A stretch of DNA of 53,228 nt from assembly GCA_018648605.1 (NCBI GenBank), contig JABGQU010000002.1, positions 1 through 53,228 on the forward strand. Direction: 5' to 3'. Below are positions 42,476 through 49,061 of this stretch, piece after piece (positions within the stretch are counted from its first letter, which is position 1; every line of letters begins with the position of its first letter). The notes under the pieces were generated by a model that ran no database searches, had not been told where the DNA came from, and saw only the letters and a program-made list of their open reading frames with translations. The stretch is from Anaerolineae bacterium (GTDB lineage: Bacteria > Chloroflexota > Anaerolineae > Anaerolineales > Villigracilaceae). The translations under genes were made by a program, and so were the position numbers.

Positions 42476-42504
42476 GTAGGGGCGGGTCTCAGACCCGTTC
42501 CTAC
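42476..42504. repeat. hairpin repeat family G (GTAGGGGCGGGT type)
   Basis: GTAGGGGCGGGTCT pairs with AGACCCGTTCCTAC (two mismatches) around a single C. This GTAGGGGCGGG hairpin type is frequent between genes in many bacterial genomes. It lies directly after the lipoprotein stop on the minus strand and may stabilise or end that transcript. Confidence 0.7.
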
Positions 42505-42506
42505 GT

Positions 42507-43496
42507 TTAAGGATTGTAATTGCCATCCGGCAATACAGTGGGATTATGATATTGCGGATCGGTCAGCAATTCGTAAATGGCAGGATCACCTTCGCGGAGT
42601 TTTTCGGCGGTGTTCAACTTCCACTCGTGACTGATCTCATCACTGCGACCGGGGTAGTTTTGCCCACCGAGAAGAGATGTGATCGCCCAATAATGATATT
42701 CGGAGATCATGCAGGCGTAATCGCAGGTCTGGTCATCGTAGGTGTACCAGGCTCCGGCAGGGTATGAAGCGGGGACATTTTCGAAGTAGCCGCCGCGCGC
42801 GGTATCCATCGCATCCGCGATCGCAGTGCCGCGTTGCTCGCCGAAAATATCGGGATAAACAGAAGCGTATCCGGTATTCGAGATGATGTGGAATATCTCC
42901 TCCAGCGAGGCATCGAATTCACCTTGTGCTGCGCTATTGGGAACGATCTCTTCGCCGTAGAGAGGCTGTAGCGCGAGCTTACCGCTGTCAAGCAGATGCT
43001 CGATGCCCTCGAAGAATTCTTCTTCTGCGCGGCTGTCAGGACGCGCGAAGATGAAGATCGAAGCCTGCTTTGCTTGCAGGGCGCGGATCACAGCAGAGTC
43101 GTCGGGCAACCCATCTTCATCGTTGTCGAGATATTGCGCCATGACACCAGCGGCGTGAAAGACTTTGTTTTCAGGGATATCGCTCGTTGCATAGACGCCG
43201 ATGCCGAAAACGTCTATATATTGGCTGAAAACTTCAAAGGCTGGGTCAGCGTACTCAGGGATAGATTCAATGCTCAGTTCAGGGGAGCCAGCAGGCTCGG
43301 CAAGCTCTTCGTTTTGGGCTTCTTCAAGCTCTTCAAAATATTCCTCTTCTTCAGCATATTCATCGTCTTGATAAGTTTCTGATGTATTAGGGCCATCATC
43401 GTAATAATCGTCATATTCCTCGTCGAAAAGACCGCAGGCGAAAAGCAGAAAGCTCGCCAGAACAAGGAGGATGGTGAGTTGGCGTTTGGTTATCAT
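42507..43496 (-). CDS. lipoprotein with acidic linker and unassigned conserved domain
   Basis: Signal peptide with lipobox LLFAC (Cys21), then a very acidic linker rich in Asp, Glu and Tyr (EEYDDYYDDG, EEEEYFEELEE) to about residue 70. The folded part has VFGIGVYATSDIPENKVFHA, AQYLDNDEDGLPDD, and EEIFHIISNTGYASVYP, where the Glu-x-x-His pattern could be half of a metal site. It also has WYTYDDQTCDYACMISEYHY with two close cysteines. I do not know a characterised member. A -10-like TAAAAT lies six bases before the ATG, so the message may be leaderless. Confidence 0.75.
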   Translation of the reverse strand: MITKRQLTILLVLASFLLFACGLFDEEYDDYYDDGPNTSETYQDDEYAEEEEYFEELEEAQNEELAEPAGSPELSIESIPEYADPAFEVFSQYIDVFGIGVYATSDIPENKVFHAAGVMAQYLDNDEDGLPDDSAVIRALQAKQASIFIFARPDSRAEEEFFEGIEHLLDSGKLALQPLYGEEIVPNSAAQGEFDASLEEIFHIISNTGYASVYPDIFGEQRGTAIADAMDTARGGYFENVPASYPAGAWYTYDDQTCDYACMISEYHYWAITSLLGGQNYPGRSDEISHEWKLNTAEKLREGDPAIYELLTDPQYHNPTVLPDGNYNP

Positions 43497-43528
43497 GGAG
43501 TGATTTTATCTTAATTCTAGGGATTAAA

Positions 43529-43561
43529 AAACTTCCGAAGTTTTCAAAACTTCGGAAGTTT
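43529..43561. repeat. hairpin repeat family C, copy 3
   Basis: 16-bp perfect arms AAACTTCCGAAGTTTT / AAAACTTCGGAAGTTT with one loop base, followed by Ts. It lies between etfA (stop) and the lipoprotein gene, and matches the copy inside hemW. Confidence 0.9.
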
Positions 43562-43604
43562 CTGTTTTTATTGAACACTGCCCCTGAATACTGAGAACTA
43601 AACC

Positions 43605-44624
43605 TTACTTCCCCAACTTTGCCTTCATCGCTTCATTCAGCGCGGGGACGATTTCAAATAAATCGCCGACCACGCCATAGCGAGCGGATTTGAAGATGGG
43701 GGCATCGGCGTCTTTGTTGATCGCCACGATGACTTTTGAGTTGCGCATCCCGGCGATGTGTTGGATCGCGCCAGAGATGCCATTGGCGATATAAAGATCG
43801 GGGCTGACAACTTTGCCTGTCTGCCCAACCTGATTGGCGTAGGGGATGTAATTCGCATCTACGGCTGCGCGGGAGGCACCGACGGCTGCGCCGAGGGTTG
43901 AAGCCAGATCGGTGATAAGAGCAAAACCTTGCTGGGCGCGCCAGACTTCGGCTTCTTCGTCGCTCATGCCATCGGGGGCTGTCAGATTTGGGTTATTGGA
44001 AACGCCACGTCCACCAGATACGATTACGCCTGCATCGGTTAGGCTGACGCCACCACCGGCTTCGGCATAGCCTTCAACGGTCGATTTTTCGTCGCCAGCG
44101 TTCACGTCCACTTTGGTAATGGTGCCAGTAGCGCCTGCGGTTGCTTCGGGTTTTGCGAAAGCGCGTCCGCGCAGGGTGACGATCTGTGGGCTGGCATTGC
44201 AGACTGTTTTCTCGAGCAATTTTCCGGCGTAAATGGGGCGTGTCGCCACAACTTTTTCGCCATCCAGTTCCATGGCAACGACATCAACTAAAACACCTGT
44301 GTTCAGATCAATGGCAACCATGCCTGCCAGCTCACGTCCACGCGATGTGGTGGGGAAGAGGAGCAAGTTCGGGGTTGCGTTTGATACGAGCGCGGAGAGG
44401 GCGGTAGCGTAATTCTCAACGCGGAAATCTGCGAGGGCAGAATCATCTCCCAGCACGACTTCATCCGCGCCATATTCAAATGCAGCATTGGCAAGGGCTT
44501 CTGCGCCTGCACCGAGTAGAACGGCGGTGACATCGCCACCGAGCGCTTTGGCTGCGCCGATGGCTTCCCACGAAGCAGCAACGGCTTCGCCTTTGAAGTG
44601 GTCAATATATACCCAGGTTTTCAT
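43605..44624 (-). CDS. etfA: electron transfer flavoprotein alpha subunit
   Basis: FAD-binding subunit of ETF, which collects electrons from acyl-CoA dehydrogenases and passes them to the quinone pool. The C-terminal FAD domain has SGGRGVSNN, then the stretch around [40 protein letters not shown] and [18 protein letters not shown]. Length 339 aa is slightly above the usual 310-325. Its ATG overlaps the etfB stop by four bases, so both subunits are made in equal amounts. The nearby glutaryl-CoA dehydrogenase is a natural electron donor. Confidence 0.95.
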   Translation of the reverse strand: MKTWVYIDHFKGEAVAASWEAIGAAKALGGDVTAVLLGAGAEALANAAFEYGADEVVLGDDSALADFRVENYATALSALVSNATPNLLLFPTTSRGRELAGMVAIDLNTGVLVDVVAMELDGEKVVATRPIYAGKLLEKTVCNASPQIVTLRGRAFAKPEATAGATGTITKVDVNAGDEKSTVEGYAEAGGGVSLTDAGVIVSGGRGVSNNPNLTAPDGMSDEEAEVWRAQQGFALITDLASTLGAAVGASRAAVDANYIPYANQVGQTGKVVSPDLYIANGISGAIQHIAGMRNSKVIVAINKDADAPIFKSARYGVVGDLFEIVPALNEAMKAKLGK

Positions 44625-45379
44625 AAGATTTTCTCCGCCATGATCTTGTCGGCAAGTTTCTCTGCAATTTCGGCGGGGCTGCCGCCTTCGATCATTTCAA
44701 CGCTCACGTCGCGGGCGGGTGGGTTGAGGGTTTCGGTAAATTCGACAACGGGCACAGGAGCTTCGATGCCGAGGTCTGCCAATGACCAAACGGGGACGAC
44801 GGCGCGGGATGCTTTGCGGATGCCCATGAAGGATGGGTAACGCGGTTCGCCATATTCCTTGACGAGGCTGAGGACAGCAGGAAGTTCGGCGCTGACGGTC
44901 TGACGACCTTCTTCGACGGAACGCTCTACTGTGACCTTGCTACCGTCAACATTAATGGATGCCGCAAGAGTTAATGCAGACCAGCCAAGCACGCGCGCGG
45001 TTTGCGCGGGGGTGATGCCGGCATCGCCATCAATGGCTTGACGACCAAAGAACGCCATGTTCACATCGCCGACTTTTTGAATGGCGGCAGCGAGGACTTT
45101 GGCGGTTCCCTGTGTGTCGACATTGGCAAGCGCATCATCGGAGATGAGAACGGCTTCTTTGCAGCCCATCGCGAGAGCGTGTTTGAGGGCTTCTTTGGCA
45201 TCTTCACCGCCCATACTCATGACGGTGACGTCGCCGCCCATATTGAGAGCCGCTTCTACAGCGTACTCGTCCCAGGGGTTGATGACCAAAGGTGCATCTC
45301 CCCAGGAGGCTTGTCCGTTCTCTGCGACGAGGCTCGCCGCGGAGTCAGGCACTTGTTTGACACAGACTACGATTTTCAA
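44621..45379 (-). CDS. etfB: electron transfer flavoprotein beta subunit
   Basis: AMP-binding partner subunit of ETF. It starts MKIVVCVKQVPDSAA, the usual opening, and has INPWDEYAVEAALNMGG, GRQAIDGDAGITPAQTARVL and LPAVLSLVKEYGEPRYPSFM, all family blocks; the recognition loop for dehydrogenase partners ends the protein around EKLADKIM. Length 252 aa is normal. A strong AAGGAGGAG site precedes the ATG. Co-transcribed with etfA downstream. Confidence 0.95.
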   Translation of the reverse strand: MKIVVCVKQVPDSAASLVAENGQASWGDAPLVINPWDEYAVEAALNMGGDVTVMSMGGEDAKEALKHALAMGCKEAVLISDDALANVDTQGTAKVLAAAIQKVGDVNMAFFGRQAIDGDAGITPAQTARVLGWSALTLAASINVDGSKVTVERSVEEGRQTVSAELPAVLSLVKEYGEPRYPSFMGIRKASRAVVPVWSLADLGIEAPVPVVEFTETLNPPARDVSVEMIEGGSPAEIAEKLADKIMAEKIL

Positions 45380-45431
45380 GGTGCTCCTCCTTATGGTTTA
45401 AGGTTTGATTATGAAAGATTCAAGGTTTTTC

Positions 45432-45514
45432 TTCACCACTGAGACACAAAGGGCACAAAGTTTTTCTTTGTGGTCACAAAAAGAGCTTTGTGTACTCTGT
45501 GACTTTGTGGTGAG
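45432..45514. repeat. inverted-repeat element family H (CACCAC...GTGGTGA type)
   Basis: Left TTCACCACTGAGACACAAAG and right ACTTTGTGGTGAG ends are inverted copies with several internal CACAAAG/CTTTGTG pairs. The type (CACAAAG/CTTTGTG around GTGGTGAA) is widespread as intergenic palindromes in bacteria. It lies between rnhA and etfB. Confidence 0.65.
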
Positions 45515-45521
45515 TTTTTAC

Positions 45522-46280
45522 TCAGAAAAGAGAGGGTTGATTATTTCCATCTGCATAGCCGATGTCGTGCTTAAGGTTCTTCGATCTCGCCGCGGCATTA
45601 GCGAGTTGATCACAACGTTCGTTGTTGGCATCGGTGAAATGCCCGCGCACCCAGCGGAATTCGACTTCGTGTTCGTCACATAGCTGGAGTAATTCTTTCC
45701 ACAGGTCAATGTTGGCGATCTTCTTGCGGTCGCTTTTGAGCCAGCGATTGGCGCGCCAACGCGCGGCTGTGCCTTTTGTGACTGCATCAACGATGTATTT
45801 CGAGTCGCTGAAGAAGACTACGTCGCTATGTTTTTTGAGTGTGCGCAGGGCTTGAATACAAGCCATCATCTCCATGCGGTTATTGGTCGTCTCGAAGTAG
45901 CCAGCGGAAAGCTCCATGACTTGGTCGCCGTTTCGCAAAACAGCGCCATAACCGCCTTTGCCCGGATTACCAAGCGAACTGCCGTCGGTGTAGATGACGA
46001 CTCTGCCCGCATCCAAAAGCGCTTGGATAGGGTCATCTTTTTCTGTGGGAGCGTTTTCAAGGTGCAGTAGCAGGTTGGGGGCGTAGGTGCGTAATTTTTC
46101 AGCGCCTAATTCTCGAAGCCAATCAGTGGCTTGTTCTAATGTGAAAAAGCCTTTGTAAAGTGCTTGTGGGTAATTTTCAACTTGTTTTGCAGCGCCATCA
46201 TCGCCGAACCAGGTTTTATAAAGACCGGGGGCATGCCCCTTAACGACGATGTAGTACTGTTTTTTTTGCTTTTTACCCAT
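45522..46280 (-). CDS. rnhA: ribonuclease H I with N-terminal viroplasmin-type domain
   Basis: Degrades the RNA strand of RNA-DNA hybrids. Residues about 5-55 are a caulimovirus-viroplasmin/RNase H1 hybrid-binding module (QYYIVVKGHAPGLYKTWFGD, FFTLEQATDWL). The nuclease domain has the four acidic residues in IYTDGSSLGNPG, TNNRMEMMAC, FFSDSKYIVDAV and RGHFTDANNERCD. I start at ATG 46280 (MGKKQKKQ, 252 aa), because a -10 TATAAT ends seven bases upstream; the frame is open to 46409 but that part is promoter and repeat. Secure. Confidence 0.93.
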   Translation of the reverse strand: MGKKQKKQYYIVVKGHAPGLYKTWFGDDGAAKQVENYPQALYKGFFTLEQATDWLRELGAEKLRTYAPNLLLHLENAPTEKDDPIQALLDAGRVVIYTDGSSLGNPGKGGYGAVLRNGDQVMELSAGYFETTNNRMEMMACIQALRTLKKHSDVVFFSDSKYIVDAVTKGTAARWRANRWLKSDRKKIANIDLWKELLQLCDEHEVEFRWVRGHFTDANNERCDQLANAAARSKNLKHDIGYADGNNQPSLF

Positions 46281-46287
46281 GCGCGTG

Positions 46288-46316
46288 ATTATATCGTAAA
46301 AAGCAAAATCTACCAA
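46288..46316 (-). promoter_or_regulatory. leaderless promoter of rnhA
   Basis: On the minus strand TTGGTA (46316-46311), a 17-base spacer and TATAAT (46293-46288) end seven bases before the ATG at 46280, and no ribosome-binding site is present. Confidence 0.65.
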
Positions 46317-46345
46317 CCGTTCGGTAGGGAAAGTGATTTTTGCAT

Positions 46346-46526
46346 CCTCTGTCCTATCGGACAAAGTACCCTTCAGGGTATCTCCCCCAAATTCCAACCC
46401 CGCTAACATCCTGCGGGGCAGGAGCGTGGAATTTAGGGGAGACCAGACGGTGAATTTGTTTCTGTCCCCTATTTTGCTTGCAAAATGGGGGACACCCCAG
46501 CGAAGCGAGGGGCAGGGGGCTGAATG
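46346..46526. repeat. repeat family E, copy 1
   Basis: About 180 bases with ordered blocks: CCTCTGTCCTATCGGAC, TCTCCCCCAAATTCC, GGAATTTAGGGGAGA, CCCCTATTTTGCTTGCAAAA TGGGGG (hairpin TTTTGCTTGCAAAA) and GCGAGGGGCAGGGGGCTGAA. The same blocks in the same order occur at 51259-51415. It fills the gap between gcdH and the rnhA promoter. Confidence 0.85.
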
Positions 46527-46531
46527 CTAAA

Positions 46532-47713
46532 TTATCCCGAAAACGCCTGCAAGCCTGTCTGCGCGCGTCCAAGGATTAGCGCATGGATATCATGTGTACC
46601 TTCATAGGTAATGACCGATTCAAGGTTCATTACGTGACGAATAATATGGTACTCATCCGAGATGCCGTTGCCGCCGTGCATGTCGCGGGCATGGCGGGCG
46701 ATCTCAAGTGCTTTTCCGGTCGAGTTGCGCTTGACGAGGGAGATCATCTCCGGGGTGACTTTGCCTGCATCCATCAAGCGGCCAACGCGTAATACGCTCT
46801 GCAAACCAAGCGTGATCTCGGTCATCATATTTGCCAGCTTGAGCTGGATGATCTGATTGGCCGCTAGCGGACGTCCGAACTGCGGACGGTCGAGGGTATA
46901 TTGACGGGTGGCGTGCCAGCAGAATTCAGCTGCACCCAATGCGCCCCAAGCGATGCCATAGCGGGCTTTGTTCAAGCAGCCGAACGGGCCTTTCAAGCCT
47001 TGCACATTCGGCAGCAGGTTTTCATCGGGGGCAAAGACCTGTTCCATGACGATCATGCCGGTCACGCTGGCGCGCAGGCTGAACTTGCCTTCGAGTTTCG
47101 GAGCGCTCAAGCCCTGAGTCCCTTTTTCGAGGATGAAGCCGCGAATGATGCCCTCTTCGTCTTTCGCCCAGATGATGAAAACGTCGGCGATGGACGAGTT
47201 TGTGATCCATGTTTTGCTGCCTTGCAATATCCAGCCGCCATCCACTTTCTTGGCGCGGGTTTCCATGCTGCCCGGGTCACTGCCGTGATTAGGTTCGGTC
47301 AGCCCAAAACAACCGATCCATTCTCCAGTTGCGAGTTTGGGTAAATATTTCTGTTTTTGTTCTTCGGTGCCATAAGCATTGATGGGGTGCATAACCAGCG
47401 AACTTTGGACGCTCATCGCGCTGCGATAGCCGCTGTCTACGCGCTCGACTTCGCGGGCGACCAAGCCATAGGCAACGTAGCTCATATCTGCGCCACCATA
47501 TTCTTCAGGAATAGTGATTCCAAGGAAGCCCATCTCGCCCATTTGGTTCATGATATTGCGGTCGAAATGCTCATGGCGATTTGCTTCGATAATGTCGGGC
47601 ATCAACTTCTCCTGACAGAACCGATTTGCCATATCGCGCACCATACGTTCTTCGTCATCGAGTTGGTCGTTGAACAAAAAAGGGTCGTCCCATTTGAATT
47701 TTTGCTTTGCCAT
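46532..47713 (-). CDS. gcdH: acyl-CoA dehydrogenase, most like glutaryl-CoA dehydrogenase
   Basis: FAD enzyme that oxidises and decarboxylates glutaryl-CoA to crotonyl-CoA in lysine/tryptophan/benzoate breakdown, giving electrons to ETF. Typical glutaryl-CoA dehydrogenase blocks are [60 protein letters not shown] and the catalytic-base segment [20 protein letters not shown] (Glu near residue 368). Length 393 aa is normal. Start at 47713 is supported by GAGGTGATT. It stands alone, but etfBA lies about 1.2 kb further along the same strand. A non-decarboxylating variant cannot be excluded by eye. Confidence 0.88.
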   Translation of the reverse strand: MAKQKFKWDDPFLFNDQLDDEERMVRDMANRFCQEKLMPDIIEANRHEHFDRNIMNQMGEMGFLGITIPEEYGGADMSYVAYGLVAREVERVDSGYRSAMSVQSSLVMHPINAYGTEEQKQKYLPKLATGEWIGCFGLTEPNHGSDPGSMETRAKKVDGGWILQGSKTWITNSSIADVFIIWAKDEEGIIRGFILEKGTQGLSAPKLEGKFSLRASVTGMIVMEQVFAPDENLLPNVQGLKGPFGCLNKARYGIAWGALGAAEFCWHATRQYTLDRPQFGRPLAANQIIQLKLANMMTEITLGLQSVLRVGRLMDAGKVTPEMISLVKRNSTGKALEIARHARDMHGGNGISDEYHIIRHVMNLESVITYEGTHDIHALILGRAQTGLQAFSG

Positions 47714-47819
47714 AATCACCTCTGTTTTTTAGTGAGTTCTTTTGTTGAATATAACCGAAAAGAAGGATAAATATCCAGATACAGTTCGTGGCATTTTACT
47801 ACTGAACAGTAGAAAGAAA

Positions 47820-47852
47820 AGGCTACAAAAGCCTTGAAGACTTTTGTAGCCT
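47820..47852. repeat. hairpin repeat family D, copy 2
   Basis: AGGCTACAAAAGCCTT pairs with AAGACTTTTGTAGCCT (one mismatch) around one G. Same family as 41061-41093 and 52524-52556. Between gcdH and the SDR gene. Confidence 0.82.
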
Positions 47853-47897
47853 ATAAAAACTATTCAACGGACATATTTTATTTAAATGGTATCAAGC

Positions 47898-48599
47898 CTA
47901 AACCGAGCGCGTGATCCCGCCATCTACACGGATATTTTGTCCGGTGATATATCCGGCATCATCCGAGAGCAGGAATCGCACCGTTTTCGCCACTTCCTGC
48001 ACCTTTGCATAACGTTTCATCGGGATCTTCTCGACAATCTCAGGGCTGGATGGGTAGTTATCCATAAAGCCAGGCAGCACGTTATTCATGCGGATGCCAG
48101 CTTCGGCATAACGGTCGGCGTAGAGTTTTACATAGCCGGCCAGCCCGGCACGCAACGCGCTCGAAACGGGGAAGGATGGGGATGGCTCAAAAGCCGAAAA
48201 AGTAGATATGTTGACCATCGCTCCGCTACCTTGGGCTTCGAAGATGGGGGTGACCAGCCGTGCCATACGTGCAACGGGCAGGATGAGCAGATCGAGACCT
48301 GTGTGCCAGTCTTCATCGGATAACGCTAAAATCTCGCCTTTGGGCGGATGCCCGGTATTCGTGACCACCGCGTCAACCCGACCATATTTCTCCATGGTTG
48401 CGTTGACGAGCTTTTCCAGATCGGCAGGTTCGGTGACAGAGCCTGTTAAGGCGATGCCGCCCAATTCTTCGGCGAGCTTGACCGCGCCGCCCGAGTTTGA
48501 AAGCAAAGAAACTTTGTATCCAACTTCTGCTAGTTCTCTGGCGATCGCTGCGCCAACACCTTGTCCTGCTGCGGTAATAATTGCTACTTTTTCACTCAT
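47898..48599 (-). CDS. SDR-family protein lacking the catalytic Tyr and Lys
   Basis: A 233 aa Rossmann-fold short-chain dehydrogenase homologue. The cofactor loop ITAAGQGVGAAIARELAEVG is normal, as are VVTNTGHPP and VLPGFMDNYP at the C-terminus. But where classical members have YxxxK, this one has SSALR in FPVSSALRAGLAGYVKLYAD, so both catalytic residues are changed (Tyr to Ser, Lys to Arg). Other SDR relatives with this FPVSS sequence exist. It may bind a nucleotide as a sensor or use different chemistry. Its ATG overlaps the stop of the ArsR gene by four bases. Confidence 0.85.
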   Translation of the reverse strand: MSEKVAIITAAGQGVGAAIARELAEVGYKVSLLSNSGGAVKLAEELGGIALTGSVTEPADLEKLVNATMEKYGRVDAVVTNTGHPPKGEILALSDEDWHTGLDLLILPVARMARLVTPIFEAQGSGAMVNISTFSAFEPSPSFPVSSALRAGLAGYVKLYADRYAEAGIRMNNVLPGFMDNYPSSPEIVEKIPMKRYAKVQEVAKTVRFLLSDDAGYITGQNIRVDGGITRSV

Positions 48600-48919
48600 T
48601 TTATTTCTCCTGAAATGGTCATGATCCCATTCAGCGCTTGCATGAATTGGGAGATTTTCTCTTCGTCGCGCTTATAGTAGGTCCACTTCCCGATCCGGGT
48701 CGGCAGGACGAAACCAGCTTGATGAAGAATGGACATATATTGGGATGTGGTAGATTGGGATATCCCCGCTTTTTCCTGAATATAAGCAACACAAACGCCA
48801 TTCTCGAAAGTCAGCCCGCTTTCGTGGGGCGGAAAATTGGCATCAGGTTTTTTTAACCACTCAAGAATTTGCATCCGAGCAGAATTATTGAGGGCTTTTA
48901 GCTGGTTTTTTATATCCAT
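48596..48919 (-). CDS. ArsR-family winged-helix repressor
   Basis: A 107 aa DNA-binding regulator. The winged helix has LNNSARMQILEWLKK, the recognition helix GISQSTTSQYMSILHQAG and the wing LPTRIGKWTYYKRDEE. A single Cys lies in the NGVCVAYIQEKAG segment; no typical ELCVCDL metal site is seen, so it probably senses something other than arsenite. It is transcribed from a promoter embedded in an inverted repeat (48931-48962), most likely its own operator, and is the first gene of a two-gene operon with the catalytically altered SDR. Confidence 0.9.
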   Translation of the reverse strand: MDIKNQLKALNNSARMQILEWLKKPDANFPPHESGLTFENGVCVAYIQEKAGISQSTTSQYMSILHQAGFVLPTRIGKWTYYKRDEEKISQFMQALNGIMTISGEIK

Positions 48920-48925
48920 GCGCGT

Positions 48926-48962
48926 ATTGTATCAACATATCGCGATTTGTCAATATGTTGAT
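48926..48962 (-). promoter_or_regulatory. arsR promoter and overlapping operator palindrome
   Basis: On the minus strand a perfect -35 TTGACA (48953-48948), 16-base spacer and -10 TACAAT (48931-48926) end six bases before ATG 48919. A 10-bp inverted repeat ATCAACATAT / ATATGTTGAT (48931-48940 and 48953-48962, 12 bases apart) covers both boxes, the classic place and size for ArsR self-repression. Confidence 0.8.
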
Positions 48963-49061
48963 GTCGAAAGCAGTCTCCATAGTGTAGGAAGTTTTTGTCG
49001 GCTGTCGGTGAGAAGTTTTGTTGTACAATAGTCCTATCCAAACCAATCTGTGGGTATTACT

